From: Nibrella viscosa
GTDB lineage: Bacteria; Bacteroidota; Bacteroidia; Cytophagales; Spirosomataceae
Length of the DNA stretch: 64,000 bases
Reading direction: 5' to 3'
Assembly (NCBI RefSeq): GCF_039541875.1
Contig: NZ_BAABHB010000003.1
Location: 496,001 to 560,000, forward strand
The notes below the pieces were generated by a model that did not search any database, was not told the DNA's origin, and worked only from the letters and a program-made list of their open reading frames with translations. Numbering within the stretch: the stretch's first letter is position 1; each line of letters opens with the position of its first letter. Positions 24,481 through 33,617 of this stretch are shown piece after piece. The position numbers were made by a program, and so were the translations under genes.

Positions 24481-25511
24481 ACCTGTTTTACTTGACTCAA
24501 CCGGAGTTCCACCGCTTCCTGCACCCATTCGTACGGTAGGTCGGCGCAGGGATGTCCAAGATTGTTGATAATGGTTATACCTTCTCCGCGTTTATAGCGG
24601 CCGGAGTAGGGCATGTAATCGACAAAATCAAACAACTGCCCTAATAAAATAATGCCTTCCGTGCCGGCTGCGTTGGCCAGGTGGGCAGGGCCGCTATCAA
24701 TCCCGATAAACAGATGGCTGCGTCGGATCACCTCGGCCGTCTCCAGAATTTGTAACTGCCCGCAGAGATTAAAAAAACGCGGGTGACTCAGGTTCACCAC
24801 TGGCTTAAGCCCTACTTCGACAACGGCATACGGGTAGTTATCCAGCAGCCAGCGCGTTAGCCGGTTCCAGTTGACCGGTGACCAGTCTTTTGGTACATGA
24901 CTCGACTGGCAGTTTATAACAATGTAAGGCTGCGGAAGCTGTAACGAATCAATTTTTCCAAAAACGGGGTTGGGCAGGTAAAGCCGTGGCGTATCGTCCA
25001 GGGGGGGCAGGCCGGCAGCCTTCGAAAACACAGACAGCAGATTGCCCTTGTGAAAATAGTTGGCATAGGTGATGTCTAACTGGTCGGCAATCGGGTTGAT
25101 GGGGTCTTCGAAGCAGTACTTGCATTTCCGATGAGACAGATGCAGGTTATATACCTTATCCAGGATGCCGGAGCGCAGGATTTGTTCCCGCTCGCCTGGA
25201 CATTTTTCAACTATATAGCCGTCCAGATCAGGGTGGTTGGCTACGAGCTCTACATACGGTTTGCGGACAAACCAAATGATGTAAGCATCCGGATGCAGAA
25301 TACGGACTTCACGGGCTACCGGTTCGCAGGCAATAATATCGCCGAACTGTTCGGAAAGCATTATACCGACCAGCATACGATTACCTAGCCTTGCCTTTAA
25401 CCGACGCAGCCGCAGGTATTTTTTAGCAAATGAAAGGTACTTACCCGCAATATGCGTGTATTTGTGGTATCGGTGAGTCCAAAGCGCAATAAAGTCTGAC
25501 CATGAAATCAT
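24477..25511 (-). CDS. Family 9 glycosyltransferase (heptosyltransferase-like)
   Basis: A 344-residue GT-B protein. RMLVGIMLSEQFGDIIACEP corresponds to the N-terminal GDxxxxxP motif of heptosyltransferases. YIVINCQSSHVPKDWSPVNW and SHLFIGIDSGPAHLANAAGT are the C-terminal donor site (D-S-G-P-A-H). A CKYC pair in HRKCKYCFED (about residue 138) is unusual for the family and could bind a metal or form a disulfide. It overlaps the DUF5672 gene by 4 bp and follows the next gene by only 2 bp. Confidence 0.88.
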   Translation of the reverse strand: MISWSDFIALWTHRYHKYTHIAGKYLSFAKKYLRLRRLKARLGNRMLVGIMLSEQFGDIIACEPVAREVRILHPDAYIIWFVRKPYVELVANHPDLDGYIVEKCPGEREQILRSGILDKVYNLHLSHRKCKYCFEDPINPIADQLDITYANYFHKGNLLSVFSKAAGLPPLDDTPRLYLPNPVFGKIDSLQLPQPYIVINCQSSHVPKDWSPVNWNRLTRWLLDNYPYAVVEVGLKPVVNLSHPRFFNLCGQLQILETAEVIRRSHLFIGIDSGPAHLANAAGTEGIILLGQLFDFVDYMPYSGRYKRGEGITIINNLGHPCADLPYEWVQEAVELRLSQVKQV

Positions 25512-25513
25512 AC

Positions 25514-26518
25514 TTATCTGGATTCTAACACAGCAATCAATTGGTTAAACGGTGCTTTAAGCCATTTTCGCACACGTTTATAACGTTGCACACTAGGTGG
25601 TTTGATGTAAACGCAGGGGTATTGGCTGTATATTTCGTTCTGATTGGCTAATAATCGATGCCTATATAAATCAAACAGAGCAAGTACATCAGGTCGATCG
25701 GCGAACGAATACCGGGTCTGATATTTTGATATGTCTGTAGGTTTGCCGGGATTATACCCGCTATAATGAAAAAAAAACAGCGTTTCTTTTTTGTTAATTA
25801 GCCAACGGTCGGCTTTCCCCGGCTCGTTTGCCGGTTCGTGGGTAAAAAATCGTTCGTGGAGATTCCAGTACGCTACATTATACCCCGGGTGCTTCTCGAT
25901 CCAGACATTGCTGTGGTAGATGGGGGCGAAATTAACCCAGTGCTGATCCACAAACAGGCCGGCGCATAAATCAATCCGGCATTCGTTGACCAGCCGCTGT
26001 GCCCACCAGGTAACGAACTGACGGGCCTCGGGTGTACGCCGGAGACCTATAAACCCCAGATTAAAGATACCCGTATTTAAATGGTGCAGATCGTTGGGCC
26101 GCTCCCAGTCGCCAACGGGCGTACAGGCATGTGGCGTAAGCACCATTGAATGCTGGTTCAGGTGATCGCTCAGCCGGTTCAACGGCTCGAACACGATAAT
26201 ATCCGGATCGAAATATATAACTTTATCGACAGCCGGATGCGTATTGAAAAAATAATCGATAAAAAACGGTTTAACCGCCGTATTAAGTTCTGTAATGTCG
26301 TACCGGTCACACATACCGGCAAAATCAGGAATACCAATCTGGTCGACTTCAACCATCCGATAGCGGGGGTATAAGGCTTCGGGTAAACCGGCGGTTGCCA
26401 GCTTATCGACCAAACCGATCACAAACTGCCAGTCAGGATTCGTCTCCGCCAGCGAGTCGCCCAGTGTACGGGCCTGAGCCAGATAGTTGACTGAACAAAG
26501 GGTAAAGGCCAGCGTCAT
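25514..26518 (-). CDS. GT-A glycosyltransferase with intact DxD
   Basis: A 334-residue protein, MTLAFTLCSVNYLAQARTLG. IYFDPDIIVF holds the DxD (Asp104, Asp106). NTGIFNLGFIGLRRT, CAGLFVDQHWVNFAP and YNVAYWNLHER are also conserved in the paralogue at 21611-22600. It resembles family 8-type retaining transferases in overall plan, though the exact family is uncertain. It is embedded in the operon, 3 bp after the upstream GT4 gene. Donor and acceptor are unknown. Confidence 0.82.
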   Translation of the reverse strand: MTLAFTLCSVNYLAQARTLGDSLAETNPDWQFVIGLVDKLATAGLPEALYPRYRMVEVDQIGIPDFAGMCDRYDITELNTAVKPFFIDYFFNTHPAVDKVIYFDPDIIVFEPLNRLSDHLNQHSMVLTPHACTPVGDWERPNDLHHLNTGIFNLGFIGLRRTPEARQFVTWWAQRLVNECRIDLCAGLFVDQHWVNFAPIYHSNVWIEKHPGYNVAYWNLHERFFTHEPANEPGKADRWLINKKETLFFFHYSGYNPGKPTDISKYQTRYSFADRPDVLALFDLYRHRLLANQNEIYSQYPCVYIKPPSVQRYKRVRKWLKAPFNQLIAVLESR

Positions 26519-26521
26519 ATT

Positions 26522-27718
26522 TTACGGAATAAGAGTGCGCAGACTCGTTAAAAGCAAGTGCATGCTTTGGGTATTGTTATGGCGTGCAACAATTTTCTGC
26601 GCAAGCTGCCGCCCCAGCGTCTGCCGTAAAGCGGCATCGGTTGCCAACTGTACCATCTGCTCACACATGGTCGACAGGTCGAGGTAAGGAGCTACCAAAC
26701 CACCATTGGTTTCTACCAATTCAGGCGCACCACCGGCCTTGTCGAAACAAACAACCGGTACTTCGCTCAGGCCGGCCTCCAGCACAACCAGCGGATAGGG
26801 GTCTTCGCGCGAGCAAAGCACAAATATATCAAAGTGGGCAATGTACCGGAGTACGTCGGGCGTGGGCGGGATCAGGTGCACCAGGTCCGCTAAACCCGCC
26901 TTTTTGATGTCTAGAAGTAAGTCGTCCCGGAGCGAACCTGAGGGCATTCCCACCCAGACAAAATGGATATCGGTCTGCGGCAGGCGGCTTTTGACCAGCC
27001 GGGCCAGAACCACAAAAAGATCATTTCCTTTTCGCCATTCGGCATTGCCACAGCCGCCAATAATGAGGGCATTTTCGGGAATGCCGTGGTCGAGCAGCGG
27101 CTTGGGCCGGGTACGGGCGTTTGCAATTGCCTGCTGCAGGCTTGGCAGGTCTACCAGGGTGAACTGCGAGATCTTGGCGGGGGGCACCCCATGCTCTGTC
27201 TGGTAATACCCAATGGTCGCCTGAGAAACAGCCAGGATTTGGTTAGACCGCTCGAGCAGGTAGGCCAACTCATCGGGCTGGGTATACATCTGCACCGACA
27301 TTTCCAGCTCGTGGACAAACGTAATCACCGGCAGGGTTCCGGCAAGGGGTAATTGCCGGAACCAGCGGCTACCCGCAACGGTGTTGACCATAACCAAATC
27401 GACCGTATCGAGCTGTAGTTCCTGATAAAGGGTCTGTTGCCGTTGCGTTTGCTGCCGGCTGGCCAGCGTCTGCCAGAGACCAAGTTTCCCGATAATTTTA
27501 TCGGCCACCGGCCCCAAAAGGTAGGGGGTGGCCGGTGGCCAGAGCGTTACGGGGCAGAGCTGCCGGTAATCGGCTAGCAGTGGGCCACCCTCACCCAGCA
27601 GCAGGTGCATGGTATAGCCGCCATCCTGTTGCAGCAGCCGAATAAGTTGCAGCAAAACCAACTGAGCGCCGGCGCGGTTGGCATCGTGACCAATAAAAAG
27701 TATACGCTTTTTAGACAA
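26522..27718 (-). CDS. Family 4 glycosyltransferase
   Basis: A 398-residue GT-B enzyme. RILFIGHDANRAGAQLVLLQ (glycine/alanine acceptor loop), VITFVHELEMSV and ERSNQILAVSQATI lie in domain one. IIGGCGNAEWRKGNDLFVVL and SREDPYPLVVLEAGLSEVPV (E-x7-E) identify domain two. It resembles the GT4 enzymes that act after cell-surface glycan initiation. A heptad-repeat hairpin fills the gap upstream. Confidence 0.9.
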   Translation of the reverse strand: MSKKRILFIGHDANRAGAQLVLLQLIRLLQQDGGYTMHLLLGEGGPLLADYRQLCPVTLWPPATPYLLGPVADKIIGKLGLWQTLASRQQTQRQQTLYQELQLDTVDLVMVNTVAGSRWFRQLPLAGTLPVITFVHELEMSVQMYTQPDELAYLLERSNQILAVSQATIGYYQTEHGVPPAKISQFTLVDLPSLQQAIANARTRPKPLLDHGIPENALIIGGCGNAEWRKGNDLFVVLARLVKSRLPQTDIHFVWVGMPSGSLRDDLLLDIKKAGLADLVHLIPPTPDVLRYIAHFDIFVLCSREDPYPLVVLEAGLSEVPVVCFDKAGGAPELVETNGGLVAPYLDLSTMCEQMVQLATDAALRQTLGRQLAQKIVARHNNTQSMHLLLTSLRTLIP

Positions 27719-27721
27719 TCG

Positions 27722-27796
27722 TTTATAGTCTGTAGTTTCAGGTTTGAGGTTTGACGTTTAAAGTTAGCGTAGTGTAGCAACCTCAAACCTCAACTA
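27722..27796. repeat. Heptad-repeat hairpin, GGTTTGA type
   Basis: The left arm, 27732-27766, shows CAGGTTT, GAGGTTT, GACGTTT and AAAGTTA heptads. The right arm, 27778-27796, is GCAACCTCAAACCTCAACT. The spacer is short and contains TAGCAACCT. It lies between two polysaccharide genes on the same strand. Confidence 0.85.
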
Positions 27797-27797
27797 A

Positions 27798-28451
27798 TCA
27801 ATACACTTCATGACTGGGCTGAGGGAGTTTCTTGGCTGGGTTACCAATGTAAACGCCCCATTCCTCCGTGTTTTTGTAAATAGCGGCTGCCATTCCGACC
27901 AGGGTTCCGGTGGCCAGATGGGTGTAATCACGGATGGTACTATTGACCCCAAAGAAACAATACGGCTCTACCACACAATGGCCCGACAGCACCACGTGTG
28001 AGGTGAAAAACACATGATCGCCGATCTGCCCGTGGTGACCAATATGGTTACCGCTCCACAGCACTACGTTATTCCCGATGGTGGTGAAGGGCTGGATGGT
28101 GTTATCTTCCAGAATAAAGCAATTTTCGCCGATGGTGTTGCCGAACAGTGTTGCCTTCGAACTGATGTAGGAAATACAGTCGTAGCCTTTGGCTTTGGCC
28201 TGCTGGTATACATTCTCACGGTTTTTGTTCATCTTCCGGCCGGTCATGGGCGCAAAAAAACGGTAATCCTGCGGAGGGTAAAACGTTTCCAGGTCTTCAA
28301 AGGCTACCACCGGTAAACCTTTAAACTGATCGGCTTCCAGATACTCCCGATTAACCGTAAAGGCCACCACCTGGTGATCTGAATCGTTGGTCAGGTAAAA
28401 ATGGGCCAGTTCGGCCGTGTCCAGGACACCAAAAATAACTACTTTCGCCAT
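27798..28451 (-). CDS. NeuD-like sugar acyltransferase (PglD N-terminal fold + hexapeptide helix)
   Basis: A 217-residue protein. The N-terminal KVVIFGVLDTAELAHFYL is the Rossmann-like part found in NeuD/PglD acyltransferases. Left-handed beta-helix turns run from about residue 95 (ATLFGNTIGENCFILEDNTI, IGNNVVLWSGNHIGHHGQIG) with His residues at the expected catalytic place, ending IGNPAKKLP. It probably acylates an amino sugar. The adjacent WbqC-like and DegT-type genes suggest a modified amino sugar in the repeat unit. Confidence 0.87.
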   Translation of the reverse strand: MAKVVIFGVLDTAELAHFYLTNDSDHQVVAFTVNREYLEADQFKGLPVVAFEDLETFYPPQDYRFFAPMTGRKMNKNRENVYQQAKAKGYDCISYISSKATLFGNTIGENCFILEDNTIQPFTTIGNNVVLWSGNHIGHHGQIGDHVFFTSHVVLSGHCVVEPYCFFGVNSTIRDYTHLATGTLVGMAAAIYKNTEEWGVYIGNPAKKLPQPSHEVY

Positions 28452-28463
28452 AGGGTTTTCAGA

Positions 28464-29162
28464 TCACAAGAGTTCGTATTTAGCTAACATCGACCGAACG
28501 GTGGCCGGCTCATTAAACATCAGGACATCCAGCACAGACAGCCAGGGGACAAATTCATTCCGGAATTGTGGATACACCACCGGCTGCGATCGTATGAAGC
28601 TAAGCTGCATACCGGCTGCGGCAAAATCCTCTTTCCGGTAGAGTTCCATTCCCCCAATTGGGTTAATATAATGCGTTGCGTTTTCCTGCCGGCAAATATC
28701 CAGAATTCGGTCCTGCGCTTTTAGTTTGTCATTGGCGTATACACACGAGGACGGAATCACCTCCGTTTGAATACCGATGTAGGGATTCAGCACCTCAAAG
28801 CTATGCCGGATGTAGTCTGCCACATTGGCTGCCCCGAAATTGAGCATTTTTGTGGTTAAAGGAAAAACCGTATTATAAAAAGGAGCTTTCCGGTACGCCT
28901 GTTCTATCGTTTTCAGCAGTTTATCCCGCCACTTCGGATCGTCGGCCAGGGAAATATCACAGATCCGTTTGTTTTGGCTGGCATCTTTCAGCGGAATTGT
29001 GAACAGGTGTTCCTTTCCGTTGAGCAGCATTCGATTGCGGTTTACCCAACCCCGGTTAATGAAGGCCACGTCATCGTAGAGAATAAACTTATCGACGAGG
29101 TTCATCAACTGAAAATACCCAATGTAGGGCAGGAAGTAGGGCTGCATGATAGCGAGTTTCAT
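28464..29162 (-). CDS. WbqC-like family protein
   Basis: A 232-residue protein matching the WbqC-like family across its length: MKLAIMQPYFLPYIGYFQL at the N-terminus, FILYDDVAFINRGWVNRNR, and THYINPIGGMELYRKEDF in the C-terminal half. The family occurs in O-antigen and exopolysaccharide loci, often beside DegT-type aminotransferases, and is thought to help decorate amino sugars, but its reaction is not settled. The stop is 12 bp before the NeuD-like gene, and the start overlaps the upstream membrane glycosyltransferase by 4 bp. Confidence 0.92.
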   Translation of the reverse strand: MKLAIMQPYFLPYIGYFQLMNLVDKFILYDDVAFINRGWVNRNRMLLNGKEHLFTIPLKDASQNKRICDISLADDPKWRDKLLKTIEQAYRKAPFYNTVFPLTTKMLNFGAANVADYIRHSFEVLNPYIGIQTEVIPSSCVYANDKLKAQDRILDICRQENATHYINPIGGMELYRKEDFAAAGMQLSFIRSQPVVYPQFRNEFVPWLSVLDVLMFNEPATVRSMLAKYELL

Positions 29163-31192
29163 TTAAGCTTCCTCAGGTAATAATCTTCGCCCGGTACCGT
29201 CATTTTTTCGCGCAGGGTAGTATCTGTGCCGAGCCGGAGGTCTCCGGGTTGCGGAGTAATGACACTCCGGGCAAAGAACAGGTAATCGGCTTCTTTGGGA
29301 ATAGGCTGAACCCCCTTTTCGAAGGGATTGATTGTAATCAGCCGCCGGGAAAGGTCTTTTCCGTAGAGCGGATACTCATAATCATCGTTGATGGTGCCCA
29401 GGGCTACGGTGGCATTGGGGGGCACAATCGAGTCGAAGCGGCTGTAGGGTATATAAATATCCGGCCGGCCTACGGTTATCTGCTGCATGCGGCCGGCAGT
29501 GAACGCTGATTCGTGTCCGTTCCAGCTAAACGGTAGCGCCCGAATATTACAGAATACGCAGAGCAGCGCGGAGATACAGCCTAAAACGGTTATCAGCCCG
29601 ACGTATGCTTTGCCGGCCACCCGTCCGGGTTTATCGACCGAAACCCGGGGACTCAGGAACAGCAGCGCCAGAAAGGGAATGCCCAGTAAACCTGTTTCAA
29701 TAAAATACCGCCCTTTGAACGGATCGTACGGCGCCGAGTAGGAGAGGGCCGCAAAGTGCAGCAGCACGGCAACGCCCAGATAGCGGTGCGGCACCGACCG
29801 GGCAACACCCAGCAGCGTCAGGATGAGCAGCGGAATGATTAGACCAAAGCCGAAAACTCCCCAGTACGGGTTAGCATTGTAATACGCAAATTTTCGGTTG
29901 AAGGCAAACGGCATAATGGAAAAGTCGGTCTCTTCATCCAGCCGTAACCCAAACTTATCTTCCAGCCAGACTATGGGCCTTCGCATCTGAACGTTTAGCG
30001 AGACCCCCGCCGGCAGGTTACGGATACCATCAAGATTGAAGTGATCGTAGGCGTAGCGCACCAGGTTACGGCTACCCTGTTTTACCAGGTTAGGCAACGA
30101 GCCCGCCCGCTCTACCGACTGGTGTTTCAGCGCCGTGGGCGGACCAATGGGGTGCCCAAAGACTTCAATATTTTTTAAATAGCCCGTCGGCAGGGTCCAG
30201 ATGCACATACCCACGATGATGGCTAGTGCCAACCGCCGGACCCTTCCGAAAAACTGACCAAAGTCTGGTGCCAGAAAGACGGTGTAAAGCATAATAACGA
30301 ATACCGACGGCAGCAGCAGCGTAAACGTGATTTTGTGCCCATAGGCGATGCCGAATGCCATACCCGCCAGGTATAGATAGCGGCTATCGCGGGTTTGACG
30401 GTAGGTGAAAAGCATGTAAAGCAGTACACTCAGATAGGCCGTCAGCACTATATCGGTCTCGGTGGTAATGGCCTGCATCAGAAAATTGGGCAGAAGGGCA
30501 TAGCCTAGTGCGCAGAAGAAACTGGCCGTTAGGTTGCTGCCGATGCGCTGCACAATGCCAAATACGGCAACGATACTGATCCAGTACGACAGATGGTGAA
30601 TAAGCCGGAATGCACTCTCAAACCGGCCGGTTATCAGAAACGAATAAATCTGCAGGGTGCAGACACTCTTCGGGTAAGTGTCCATATTCCAGTTGGTACC
30701 ACCGAAGTGGCGCATGCTACCCCGCTGAATATACTGCATAACCCGGTTAAGATGCCCCGTCATACTATCCCATTCATTGGGAACTGTAAATAGCACCAGC
30801 AACAGGTTGGTAACCGCAATAATGGCCAGCGTGACAAACAGGACCGTAAATATTGCCTTTACATAGGGGCGGAGCGACCAGTACCACCGGCTTAGCAACT
30901 GCCGGCGATCCTGCAGCAGTTGCCGGACCGAAAAAGGAGTACGATCGGGCACCAGCCGGCGCAGCAGTTCGCCAATCACAGTAGCGGTTATGAATACACC
31001 AGCAGCCCAGGCCGGGGTTGTGGACGTCAGATACAGCGCCGACAAAAGAAAGCCGGTCAGGATTACACTACCGGTAAAGAGGAGAAACGAGGTAAGCAGC
31101 CATTCGGTAAGCGAATACCGGCTAATCCGGGTGGCAAGCCAGCCAACATAGCCAACAAAGAGAACAAAAGACAGCAGGTATATAGCCGTCAT
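29159..31192 (-). CDS. GT-C-fold membrane glycosyltransferase (ArnT/PMT-like)
   Basis: A 677-residue protein with about 12 hydrophobic helices. The first periplasmic loop has FTVPNEWDSMTGHLNRVMQY (about residues 133-152), whose Asp matches the catalytic acidic residue of GT-C enzymes that use polyprenyl-phosphate sugars. TTETDIVLTAYLSVLLYML resembles the second conserved loop. The C-terminal about 100 residues are soluble and periplasmic, with NATVALGTINDDYEYPLYGK. It may add a side sugar after export. The family is clear by architecture, the substrate is not. Confidence 0.75.
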   Translation of the reverse strand: MTAIYLLSFVLFVGYVGWLATRISRYSLTEWLLTSFLLFTGSVILTGFLLSALYLTSTTPAWAAGVFITATVIGELLRRLVPDRTPFSVRQLLQDRRQLLSRWYWSLRPYVKAIFTVLFVTLAIIAVTNLLLVLFTVPNEWDSMTGHLNRVMQYIQRGSMRHFGGTNWNMDTYPKSVCTLQIYSFLITGRFESAFRLIHHLSYWISIVAVFGIVQRIGSNLTASFFCALGYALLPNFLMQAITTETDIVLTAYLSVLLYMLFTYRQTRDSRYLYLAGMAFGIAYGHKITFTLLLPSVFVIMLYTVFLAPDFGQFFGRVRRLALAIIVGMCIWTLPTGYLKNIEVFGHPIGPPTALKHQSVERAGSLPNLVKQGSRNLVRYAYDHFNLDGIRNLPAGVSLNVQMRRPIVWLEDKFGLRLDEETDFSIMPFAFNRKFAYYNANPYWGVFGFGLIIPLLILTLLGVARSVPHRYLGVAVLLHFAALSYSAPYDPFKGRYFIETGLLGIPFLALLFLSPRVSVDKPGRVAGKAYVGLITVLGCISALLCVFCNIRALPFSWNGHESAFTAGRMQQITVGRPDIYIPYSRFDSIVPPNATVALGTINDDYEYPLYGKDLSRRLITINPFEKGVQPIPKEADYLFFARSVITPQPGDLRLGTDTTLREKMTVPGEDYYLRKLK

Positions 31193-31247
31193 AGGACAAA
31201 CGATTCAAGTTAGCAGGTGGATAGTTGTCTATCTGTGCAAGAAAAGG

Positions 31248-32333
31248 CTATACCGTAATATAGACCGCTTCATTGACGATAGTACAGATTCGCTCTATAT
31301 CTTCTTCCGGCAGATCCGGGTACAATGGCAGACACAGCACCCGAAGAGCTACATCTTCAGAAACCGGGCAGGGCTGAAACGGCTTTATAAAGGGCAGGGT
31401 ATTCAGCGACGGGTAAAAATAGCGCCGGGGAAAAATACCTTCTTTCTGGAGCGCATCCTTCACGTCTAACAGCTTCTGCTCCGACTCCAGCAAGACCGGA
31501 TAATACGCATAATTATACTGCAGTCCGGGTAAGCGGGAAGGGCGCTCAAGCCGGGCGAAGTCCAGCCGGCTGTCATACAAAGCTGATCGCTGTTTGCGGG
31601 CAGCAATCAGCTCATCTACCATAGGCAGATTGCACAGCCCCATAGCCGCGTGGAATTCAGAGTTCTTGGCATTGATGCCAATGCTCTGGTAATCATCGTT
31701 ACGGTGGCCAAAACTCCGGTAAAAATGCAGTTTATGCGCCATTTCATCGTCGTTGGTAATAATGCACCCCCCTTCGACAGTGTGAAATACTTTGGTCGCG
31801 TGAAAACTACAGGTGCTCAGATCCCCGTAGCTAAGCAGGGACCGGTTGTTGTATTGGGCACCAAACGCATGAGCGCCGTCATAAATAACCTTTAGCTTGT
31901 ATTTGTCGGCCAGCGCCTGTATCTGCTCAATCCGGCAGGCATTTCCATAAACATGTGTAGCCAGGATGGCCTGCGTGTTCTCCGTAATCAGCGGTTCAAT
32001 AGCGGCCGGATCGATACAAAAGTCTCCGGGGTGAACATCCGCGAAGATGGGCGTGCAGTTCTCCCACAGAATGGCGTTGGTGGTAGCACAGTACGAAAAG
32101 GGCGTGGTAATGACCTCTTTGGTAATCTGAAGGGCTTTCAGCGCCATTTGCAGCACCACGGTTCCATTACTACAGAACTTCAGGTGCTTGACACCCAGAT
32201 ACTCTTTCAACTGGTTTTCCAGGTCACGTACCAGCGGGCCATCATTGGTCAGGTGAACCCGTTCCCAGACACCTTTCAAATAACGGCAGTAGTCCTCAAA
32301 GTCAGGCAGGTACGATTTGGTTACATTGGTCAT
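31248..32333 (-). CDS. DegT/DnrJ/EryC1 family sugar aminotransferase
   Basis: A 361-residue PLP enzyme. The cofactor lysine is in CSFHATKVFHTVEGGCIITN (about residues 180-199). ATHVYGNACRIEQIQALADK and VIYDGAHAFGAQYNN hold the conserved Asp and His around the pyridine ring. GINAKNSEFHAAMGL is the acceptor-side motif. It would convert a nucleotide-linked keto-sugar to an amino sugar. No sugar dehydratase or epimerase supplying that keto-sugar lies in the locus, so it must be made elsewhere. It overlaps the Wzt stop codon region by 4 bp. Confidence 0.92.
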   Translation of the reverse strand: MTNVTKSYLPDFEDYCRYLKGVWERVHLTNDGPLVRDLENQLKEYLGVKHLKFCSNGTVVLQMALKALQITKEVITTPFSYCATTNAILWENCTPIFADVHPGDFCIDPAAIEPLITENTQAILATHVYGNACRIEQIQALADKYKLKVIYDGAHAFGAQYNNRSLLSYGDLSTCSFHATKVFHTVEGGCIITNDDEMAHKLHFYRSFGHRNDDYQSIGINAKNSEFHAAMGLCNLPMVDELIAARKQRSALYDSRLDFARLERPSRLPGLQYNYAYYPVLLESEQKLLDVKDALQKEGIFPRRYFYPSLNTLPFIKPFQPCPVSEDVALRVLCLPLYPDLPEEDIERICTIVNEAVYITV

Positions 32334-33592
32334 TTAGCAAAAGCCTCCTCCTCTACCATTTTCATTTCGAACGGAAATTGTGGACGTACATAACCGGGCC
32401 ATTTACCGTACCAGGCCACACCTTCCCGGTAATCTTCTACCTCGAAAGTAAGGCCATCTTCCAGATTGAACAAAGGCGTGACCGTATCTTTGACCACCAT
32501 TACCGATACTGTATAAGAACCATCGTTTAAAAAATACCCCGGAATGTAGCACTCGCCGGCAATGAGTCCTTTGCTGTAGGTCTGCGATTGTGTACCGATG
32601 TTGAAGATACATTCGCCGGTCAGCGAGTTCAGGTGCAGACTCAGGTTCAGGTTTACGCGGTCTGTCATATTCCAGAACTCAAACCGGACCCGTAGCGGTG
32701 TGCGCACGTCGATATGGGTAGCTTTGTCGGGGTAGTCCGGAATCAGCTCAATGCGTCGGATGCGGACCCGATCATTGCCGGGCGCTTCTTCGGGTGTTTG
32801 CCAGGTGCGTACCAGTTTGGTTTTGGACACTTTACTCAGATAAGAGGCAATCACCTGGTTGGTTTCTCCCTGTTCGATCAGCCGTCCCTTCTCAAAATAG
32901 AAGGTCTTGTTGCAGAGCGCCTGCACAGCCGTGAGGTTATGGCTGACAAATAGAACGGTGCGGCCGCTGGCCGATACATCGCGCATTTTGCCGAGGCATT
33001 TTTTCTGGAACTCGGCATCACCCACGGCCAGTACCTCGTCGATAATCATGATCTCCGGGTCAAGGTGGGCGGCAATGGCGAAGCCTAATCGCACGTACAT
33101 ACCCGACGAGTACCGCTTAACGGGTGTATCGAGAAACTTTTCGATACCACCAAAATCCACAATAGCATCAAACGCTTTCCGGATTTCTTCCCGTTTCATG
33201 CCCAGAATGGAGCCGTTGAGGTAGATATTTTCGCGGCCGGTCAGCTCCGGATGAAAACCAGTCCCAACTTCGAGCAGGCTGGCAACCCGCCCCTGAATGC
33301 GCACCGAGCCGGTGGTCGGTTCCGTAATTTTGCTGAGAATCTTCAGCAGCGTTGATTTACCGGCTCCGTTATGGCCGACAATGCCGACGCGGTCGCCCTG
33401 ATCAATGCTGAAATTAACGTCGCGGAGCGCCCAGAACTCTTCTTTTTCGAAAGTCTGTTCCTGCTCCTGTTTGCGCCCAAACCAATTTCGAAAACTCTCG
33501 GTGACTACGTCACGCAGGGTATTCGAACCTTTGCTCCGTTTATGATCTATGATATACCGTTTGCTGATATTTTCCGCTGCAATAACCGACAT
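32330..33592 (-). CDS. wzt: Polysaccharide ABC exporter ATPase with Wzt-like C-terminal domain
   Basis: A 420-residue protein. The ATPase domain shows Walker A GHNGAGKST (about residues 74-82), the signature YSSGMYVRLGFA, and Walker B IMIIDEVLAVGD with the H-loop FVSHN. From about residue 270 a beta-rich C-terminal domain (RIELIPDYPDK, RVRFEFWNMTDR, YIPGYFLNDGSYTVSVMVV) corresponds to the carbohydrate-recognition domain of Wzt, which in O-antigen systems binds the finished chain end. Its partner permease is immediately upstream after a 25-bp gap. Confidence 0.95.
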   Translation of the reverse strand: MSVIAAENISKRYIIDHKRSKGSNTLRDVVTESFRNWFGRKQEQEQTFEKEEFWALRDVNFSIDQGDRVGIVGHNGAGKSTLLKILSKITEPTTGSVRIQGRVASLLEVGTGFHPELTGRENIYLNGSILGMKREEIRKAFDAIVDFGGIEKFLDTPVKRYSSGMYVRLGFAIAAHLDPEIMIIDEVLAVGDAEFQKKCLGKMRDVSASGRTVLFVSHNLTAVQALCNKTFYFEKGRLIEQGETNQVIASYLSKVSKTKLVRTWQTPEEAPGNDRVRIRRIELIPDYPDKATHIDVRTPLRVRFEFWNMTDRVNLNLSLHLNSLTGECIFNIGTQSQTYSKGLIAGECYIPGYFLNDGSYTVSVMVVKDTVTPLFNLEDGLTFEVEDYREGVAWYGKWPGYVRPQFPFEMKMVEEEAFAK

Positions 33593-33617
33593 AATGTGGT
33601 GTCAGTAAATGGTGAAT

